A stretch of 26,884 nt of DNA from a virus. This document shows positions 22,289-26,884 of this stretch, in pieces. Within the stretch, counting starts at the first letter, position 1, and each line of letters starts with the position of its first letter. Location: positions 1 through 26,884 of the IMG/VR virus record IMGVR_UViG_3300046737_000034, one strand, 5' to 3'. The notes below the pieces were generated by a model. The model was given only the letters and a program-made list of their open reading frames with translations, did no database searches and had not been told where the DNA came from. The position numbers and the translations under genes are program-made.

Positions 22289-23704
22289 ATGACTAATTTT
22301 TACGCACATGGTGGGCACGTAGGAGCTCATGCTGATAAACGAGATGCATTACAGCATAAGAATGAACGTCAACATGCACCTATTAAGCATATAGATTCGC
22401 CTGCGCACTTACGCTATGCCGCTGAAGAGATAAGAAAGGCTGGGCGCGGTAGAGATAAAATCCTTGCGCATATTAATCCTGAAGAAGCCAGAGAGTTAAG
22501 CGTTATGCACGGCGGTGACATTAACCGAAAAACTGGACTTCCTCAATTTGGGAAAAAATGGAATTTCTTTAGAAGGACATTGATGCCTGCGTTAGCCTCT
22601 ATCGGAGGTTTTTTGTTAGGCGGTCCACTTGGAGCAGCAGCAGCAGGCAGTGTTGCTGGGGCTATTGGAGATATGAATCACCCTCTTCAAGGAATTGGAA
22701 GGGGGCTTACATCCGCCGGACTTACAAGTCTGGGTGGTGGAATATTTGGCTTCGGTCCCGGAGCTGCTTCAGGAGCTGCGGGAGGCACAGGCGGTGGCTT
22801 GTCTAACCTATTCAGTGGAATGGGCGGTGGAGCGGGCGGTGGCGGCGGCTTGTCTAATCTATTCAGCGGGATGGGCGGCGGTGGCGGCGGCGGAGGCCTA
22901 TTACCCTCGGTAATGGGTATGGGTTCAATGTTTGGCGGAGGTCGAGGACAGCAGCAGCCCGATCATCCACAACAACAGCAGCAGCCGCAACAAGGTGCGT
23001 CTCAGAATCAAGGCGGATTCTTGAATAACCTTATGCAGAATCCTTTGCAGAGCGCATTGTTGGCTACCTCTATTCTTGGAACATTGCATGAAGGCAATAA
23101 CGCTAGAAAATATAACAAATCGTTGCAGCAACAGCATGATGACATGAGAGCCCAATTCAATGGTCAATCCGGCAATGCATACGCACCCCATAAACGTTCT
23201 AGAAAAAAAGACAGACGAAAGTTAATGCCTGGGGATGAGGGATATGACCCAGAGAATCGTTATTACGAAGATATTAACCCAGAGCCCGAATACTATGCGA
23301 GAGGCGGTTATGTGAATGGTGCCTCAGGTGGTCAAGATGATGATGTAAAGGCAAAGTTAAAGCCAAATGACTACATCATGGATGCTACCACGGTAAGTCT
23401 TGTAGGGGATGGAAACTCAAAGGCGGGTGCCGCTCGAATTAAGCGAGAGATAGAAGACAAGTTTGTAAAAGGTGGCATTACTCGAAATTATCCCGTGAGC
23501 CATAATAAGCGCGCAATTATAGATGCAAGATTATCGCCAGGTGAATACCGAGTTCCAAATCATGTAGTTGCATCTATTGGAAAAGGGAACCCGAGGGAAG
23601 GCGCTAAAGTGCTGGATAAGATGCGTCACAATCTTAGAAGACATAAAGGTGTTAAGACGTTTCTGCCTCCGAAATCGAAACCCTTAACGTCATACATGAG
23701 GTAA
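22289..23704 (+). CDS. Internal virion protein with glycine zipper and repeated SPGEY-type domain
   Basis: The 471-residue product begins MTNFYAHGGHVGAHADKRDA. 'KILAHINPEEARELSVMHGG' and 'DINRKTGLPQFG' (about 60-92) match a motif I recall from phage tail/ejection proteins (I-N-P-x-E-A-x-x-L ... G-G ... N-x-x-T-G-L-P-x-F). Next come glycine-zipper and very Gly-rich stretches (about 105-215), a Gln-rich linker and helices. The C-terminal 130 residues contain a domain in two copies: 'LKPNDYIMDATTVSLVGDGN' with 'SKAGAARI', and 'LSPGEYRVPNHVVASIGKGN' with 'PREGAKVLDKM'. A GG motif ('YYARGGYV') separates the parts. GAGG precedes ATG 22289. Role in DNA ejection is inference. Confidence 0.65.
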   Translation: MTNFYAHGGHVGAHADKRDALQHKNERQHAPIKHIDSPAHLRYAAEEIRKAGRGRDKILAHINPEEARELSVMHGGDINRKTGLPQFGKKWNFFRRTLMPALASIGGFLLGGPLGAAAAGSVAGAIGDMNHPLQGIGRGLTSAGLTSLGGGIFGFGPGAASGAAGGTGGGLSNLFSGMGGGAGGGGGLSNLFSGMGGGGGGGGLLPSVMGMGSMFGGGRGQQQPDHPQQQQQPQQGASQNQGGFLNNLMQNPLQSALLATSILGTLHEGNNARKYNKSLQQQHDDMRAQFNGQSGNAYAPHKRSRKKDRRKLMPGDEGYDPENRYYEDINPEPEYYARGGYVNGASGGQDDDVKAKLKPNDYIMDATTVSLVGDGNSKAGAARIKREIEDKFVKGGITRNYPVSHNKRAIIDARLSPGEYRVPNHVVASIGKGNPREGAKVLDKMRHNLRRHKGVKTFLPPKSKPLTSYMR

Positions 23705-23710
23705 TGAGAT

Positions 23711-24574
23711 ATGCCATATAATTTTGGTTTTGGTTCTAATACGTTGCCTAATTTTTTATTAGGTCCATTAGAAAGAATTTCTAAAGAAGCCGAAGAACTA
23801 AGGATGGCTAGGGATATGCCTTACGCGCCTATGCCTGGGTATGAGCGTCAAGCGCCTATTCCTGCAGATATGCTACAAGCGCATCAATTAGGAAGAAAGC
23901 CCAATAAGTGGAAGCGCGATATTGGGAATGCTAAGTTTTACGCGGAACAGGGTGCGCGTGGTTTTCCTGAAACGTATTCGCAATATATGGACCCTTACCA
24001 AGCGCAGGTTGCAGACAGATTGCGAGAGCAAGGTATTCGGACCCTAAGGGAAGGGATATTGCCGGAATTAGATTTAAGATTTATTGGCGCAGGTCATCAT
24101 GGTTCTTCTCGTCATAGGGGAATGTCTGAGAGAGTCTCTAGAGACATGCTTAACGAAATACAGGAACAACAAGCAAAATTACTATCTAGCGGATGGAGAG
24201 AGTCAGGAAGGATGCACGCAGCAGATAGAGCCAATGAAATGGCGGCGGCACAACAGCTCGGAAATCTTGGACTTCACGCTCAAGCAGGTCGATTATCTGA
24301 TATCTCATTGTTAGAGAATCAGGCAAGGTACTTACAAGCTCAAGACCAAATGCGCAGAAGTCTTGCTCATGAAACTTACCTGAATGAAGAGCAAAAGCCA
24401 TGGCAGAAACTCGAGAGACAGGCCGCCCTTATGCATGGAATGCCATATCAAAATATGACTCAGCATAGATTTGCTGAAGCACCGTTAAATGCGCCTTATC
24501 AGCAGTCTCAGGTGGGTGGGATTTCAGACGTGGCAGGTCAACTATATAAACTATCCAGGATGCACAACCCATGA
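23711..24574 (+). CDS. Tail/ejection-region protein, conserved phage type
   Basis: The 287-residue product is mostly helical. 'YSQYMDPYQAQVADRLREQG' and 'RFIGAGHHGSSRHRGMSERV' match a pattern I recall from phage proteins (Y-M-x-P-Y-x-x-x-V ... A-G-x-x-G-x-S-R) encoded among internal virion genes. The remainder has long amphipathic helices with many Gln, Ala and Arg. Its stop overlaps the ATG of the next gene (ATGA). Unknown molecular role; probably packaged or at the tail tip. Confidence 0.6.
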   Translation: MPYNFGFGSNTLPNFLLGPLERISKEAEELRMARDMPYAPMPGYERQAPIPADMLQAHQLGRKPNKWKRDIGNAKFYAEQGARGFPETYSQYMDPYQAQVADRLREQGIRTLREGILPELDLRFIGAGHHGSSRHRGMSERVSRDMLNEIQEQQAKLLSSGWRESGRMHAADRANEMAAAQQLGNLGLHAQAGRLSDISLLENQARYLQAQDQMRRSLAHETYLNEEQKPWQKLERQAALMHGMPYQNMTQHRFAEAPLNAPYQQSQVGGISDVAGQLYKLSRMHNP

Positions 24575-25761
24575 TGACACCAGCACAGTTAATGATGCAG
24601 CAAATGATAATGCAGCAGCAACAGCAGCTTCAGGGGAATCCTATTAGTCAAGGAACGCTTGAAGGTATGAGAGCGGCTGAGAAATCTATTCAGATGCATG
24701 AAGGCCAGAGAAGGAAGGCGTTTTCAGCGGGTATCTCTAACTTTGCTGCTCATCGCAGAAATGACAACGTACAACAAGGGCAGTTAGCAAGAACTGCGCC
24801 TCAATTGTTCGCGGATGCTCTTGGTAGTGCTGGCGATACCTATTTAGCAGAGGAGGCAAAGGCTAAAGAGTTAAATGCGCGCTTGCTGGCTCGTCAAATG
24901 GAGCAAGAGGCTAAGCGTCGCGAGGAACAGATGTATCTTGCGAAGATGCAATACGAGATGGAAAAGGGGGAATCTAAGGCGGCTGAAGATAGAGCTTATA
25001 ATAAGCGGTATTTAGATATCATGGAAAATAAAGTACATAAGGACAATGTAACGCCCGAACAAGAGATGAATCTATTTAAGAATGTTCCGGAAGGAGATGT
25101 CCCGTTAAAACTCATGGGAAAGACCGAAAGAGCTTCTGCTGTTAAAGATATGGTTGAAATGACAAAGGCTGGGAAGCCCGCAATGCATATTGTGAAGGAA
25201 GCTAAAGTATTAAATGAAATTCTTGGAAAATACCCAGATTTGTCTACTGATTTAGCAAGAGCTTGGAAACCGGGTTCGTCAAAAGAGCCTACCAGCGTGG
25301 ATTTGATTAGATTAAGTTCTATGGACCAGAAAAAAAGGACCGCTTTAGAGAAGGGTGAAAAAATTATTCAAGATTTGCTTGTGAGCCAAGTAAAGTCAAT
25401 GAAAGGAACTTCTACAACTGATATTATTAAACAAGCCATTGCTTCAGCTCTTCCTCATATGAGCAACAGTTCTGAAGCTAATCAATACATTTTAAGAAAT
25501 GTCATTGAGGAGTTCTCTGAAACAGCAGACCAAGCTCGCAGAGCTCAAAAAGGTTTAGTTGGTCAATATTATACACCAAGAAGAACTCCTGAAGTTGAGG
25601 AGGAGCATTCATCTCCTAATAGTCCAGAATTAGCGTCAGATATTCAGTCGCTTGCTAATCAAGTTCGTCAGGAGTACCCGGAATTATCGAATGCTACAGA
25701 TGAAGAAATAAAAGGATGGGTTGATGCCGGATATTATGAAAAGGCTAGAGCAGGGAAATAG
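24571..25761 (+). CDS. Helical internal virion protein
   Basis: The 396-residue product starts MMTPAQLMMQQMIMQQQQQL and is almost entirely helical. Charged coiled-coil (about 95-150: 'ARQMEQEAKRREEQMYLAKM', then 'QYEMEKGESKAAEDRAYNKR') is followed by a more globular helical region. The very C-terminus ('VRQEYPELSNATDEEIKGWV') resembles the short end helix found in many phage structural proteins. No enzyme motif is seen. The position in the ejection block suggests an internal virion protein. Either of two adjacent ATGs could start it. Confidence 0.6.
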   Translation: MMTPAQLMMQQMIMQQQQQLQGNPISQGTLEGMRAAEKSIQMHEGQRRKAFSAGISNFAAHRRNDNVQQGQLARTAPQLFADALGSAGDTYLAEEAKAKELNARLLARQMEQEAKRREEQMYLAKMQYEMEKGESKAAEDRAYNKRYLDIMENKVHKDNVTPEQEMNLFKNVPEGDVPLKLMGKTERASAVKDMVEMTKAGKPAMHIVKEAKVLNEILGKYPDLSTDLARAWKPGSSKEPTSVDLIRLSSMDQKKRTALEKGEKIIQDLLVSQVKSMKGTSTTDIIKQAIASALPHMSNSSEANQYILRNVIEEFSETADQARRAQKGLVGQYYTPRRTPEVEEEHSSPNSPELASDIQSLANQVRQEYPELSNATDEEIKGWVDAGYYEKARAGK

Positions 25762-25763
25762 TA

Positions 25764-26884
25764 ATGAGCCGAACGCCAGAAGAGTTAAATAATCTTATCT
25801 CTAGGAAAAGAACTCCTGAGGAGCTAAATAATCTTGTCTCTAAATACCTGGCCCCATTGAATCCTGGCGTTGATTTTATCCAGAAACAAAATAAGCCAAA
25901 TTTAACTAATAATGCAATCACTAGATATATAGAAAAACAAAATCTAAATCAAGAAGAAGATAAGTTGAGAGCTAAAGAGCCTGAGCATAACCTTTTAGAG
26001 CGAATCGGTATGGGGGCTCGGGGGGCTATAGAAGGTGTTGGAGAGGTAGCGGATATAGCAAATAAATATCTTATTCCCGGAGTTCTGAAAAGTAATCAGG
26101 CTCAGCGTTACATAGGTTCCCCCGAGCAATATCAAGCAGAGCAGGAACAGCTTGCCAATATAACAGAGGACTTGAAGCATTCAAATCTTACAAGACAACT
26201 TCCAAGACAATTTGAAAATCTTGTTGAGGATATTGTTGGGCAACCATCATTAAGGCCGTCAAAAGTAGATACCGTTGGAAATGTCATACATACTGGGGCA
26301 AAAATGGCCCTTCCTCCCTATATTGGTGGAGGTCCTGCAAAGACGTTTGCCGGAAGAGCATTGGGTCAAATAATTCCTGCATTTTCAGCTTCAACCGCAA
26401 TTCATGCAACTCCCGCAATATTTCAAGAAGGAACGGGAGCGCGTGGAGTAGAGGATATTGCTAAGGCAATTATAGGGGGGGTTGCTGGTGGAAAATTGGC
26501 GAGTCATATTACGGGACCAAAGCGCGAACTTATACATGATTTAGAGAAATTATCCTCACAGGGACGTTTTAAACAAAAGCCAAGCATTGGGGCTAAGATA
26601 CTCGCCACCGGGGCAGTTAACCCGGATGTTAGAGGTCTTGAGTTGGCCGCCCAGCATGGCGTAGAGGTTCCATTTAATGTTGGTCTTGACTCTAAAATCC
26701 AGAACTATGTTTCTAATAATACGTTTAGATCTATATTCACCGCCAAAGCGCTTAAGGAGGTTTGGCAGAAATCTAGCGAAAGTATGATTAATGCTGTCAG
26801 AAAATCTATAGATCACTTGGGTGATTCTAAGGCTAAGCCTACAAAGGCGTCTCAAGAGTACAAGAGCTTTTTAAAATCTGAATA
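25764..26884 (+). CDS. Large internal virion (DNA ejection) protein, C-terminus cut by window edge
   Basis: From ATG 25764 the frame stays open for 373 codons to the window edge. The product begins with a 13-residue direct repeat (RTPEELNNLISRK, RTPEELNNLVSKY; residues 3-28). Hydrophobic and Gly-rich helices follow ('AKMALPPYIGGGPAKTFAGR', 'IAKAIIGGVAGGKLASHI', about 180-255). Later, 'GLELAAQHGVEVPFNVGLDS' and 'KALKEVWQKSSESMI' resemble a segment I recall from large phage ejection proteins (A-x-x-x-G-V-x-x-P ... D-S-K). Such proteins are packaged in the capsid and cross the envelope with the DNA. CAGGGA precedes the ATG. The enzyme domain sometimes found in them (transglycosylase) is not in the visible part. 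Confidence 0.65.
   Translation, partial: MSRTPEELNNLISRKRTPEELNNLVSKYLAPLNPGVDFIQKQNKPNLTNNAITRYIEKQNLNQEEDKLRAKEPEHNLLERIGMGARGAIEGVGEVADIANKYLIPGVLKSNQAQRYIGSPEQYQAEQEQLANITEDLKHSNLTRQLPRQFENLVEDIVGQPSLRPSKVDTVGNVIHTGAKMALPPYIGGGPAKTFAGRALGQIIPAFSASTAIHATPAIFQEGTGARGVEDIAKAIIGGVAGGKLASHITGPKRELIHDLEKLSSQGRFKQKPSIGAKILATGAVNPDVRGLELAAQHGVEVPFNVGLDSKIQNYVSNNTFRSIFTAKALKEVWQKSSESMINAVRKSIDHLGDSKAKPTKASQEYKSFLKSE

Noticed and set aside
1-26884. CRISPR array or insertion sequence
   Set aside because: No regularly spaced direct repeats, no transposase-like frame and no flanking terminal inverted repeats were seen; the repeats present are short, coding or regulatory.

Overview
The window is most simply read as part of a tailed double-stranded DNA phage or prophage with a podovirus-like virion. 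No integrase, terminase, DNA polymerase, lysis gene or host housekeeping gene is visible, so a free phage and a prophage cannot be told apart. The DNA is AT-leaning, the genetic code is standard in the long genes, and almost every gene has a good Shine-Dalgarno site. The host cannot be named; a Gram-negative proteobacterium is only an inference from the type of virion genes. The two window edges cut genes: a membrane transporter on the left and a large virion (ejection) protein on the right.

Left arm (1-3044), all on the minus strand. Reading in the direction of transcription: two adjacent, related winged-helix proteins (the second looks like a phage replication initiator), a tRNA-Leu(UAA) only 13 bases after the second gene, a broken reading frame, a Thg1-like 3'-5' RNA polymerase (tRNA 5'-end repair family), and an EamA/DMT-family membrane transporter whose start overlaps the thg1 stop. 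The gene spacing suggests one transcript carrying both a tRNA and a possible tRNA-repair enzyme.

Control region (3045-3687). This separates the leftward genes from the rightward virion operon. It holds a strong rightward terminator with no obvious gene in front of it, a 7+7 inverted repeat, possible promoter elements, and a long imperfect hairpin just before the portal gene.

Right arm (3688-26884), all on the plus strand. The order is portal, GG-repeat basic protein, small protein, GroES-like protein, scaffold, and a conserved unknown protein, followed by a terminator. A new promoter and a structured leader of about 250 bases come next, then a capsid decoration protein, the major capsid protein, a first fibre, a coiled-coil protein, a beta-rich virion protein, a small basic protein, a P22 gp4-like neck protein with an inserted beta domain, a zinc-knuckle-like protein that has lost its cysteines, a small fibre-like protein, a large tail fibre, an SU10-type adaptor, a gp10-like tail hub, a small protein, and a set of glycine/glutamine-rich and coiled-coil proteins that look like internal (ejection) proteins. 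The absence of tape-measure and tail-tube genes together with the neck and ejection genes supports a short-tailed virion.

The most interesting points are the tRNA/Thg1-like cassette, the capsid leader in which two upstream segments can each pair with the bases overlapping the ribosome-binding site, a beta module shared by the tail fibre and the tail hub with a 20-base identical DNA core, a perfect 24-base tandem repeat with G7/G8 tracts inside the replication-type gene, and a short GG motif recurring in three otherwise different virion proteins. All product names rest on reading translated motifs by eye; no database search was possible.
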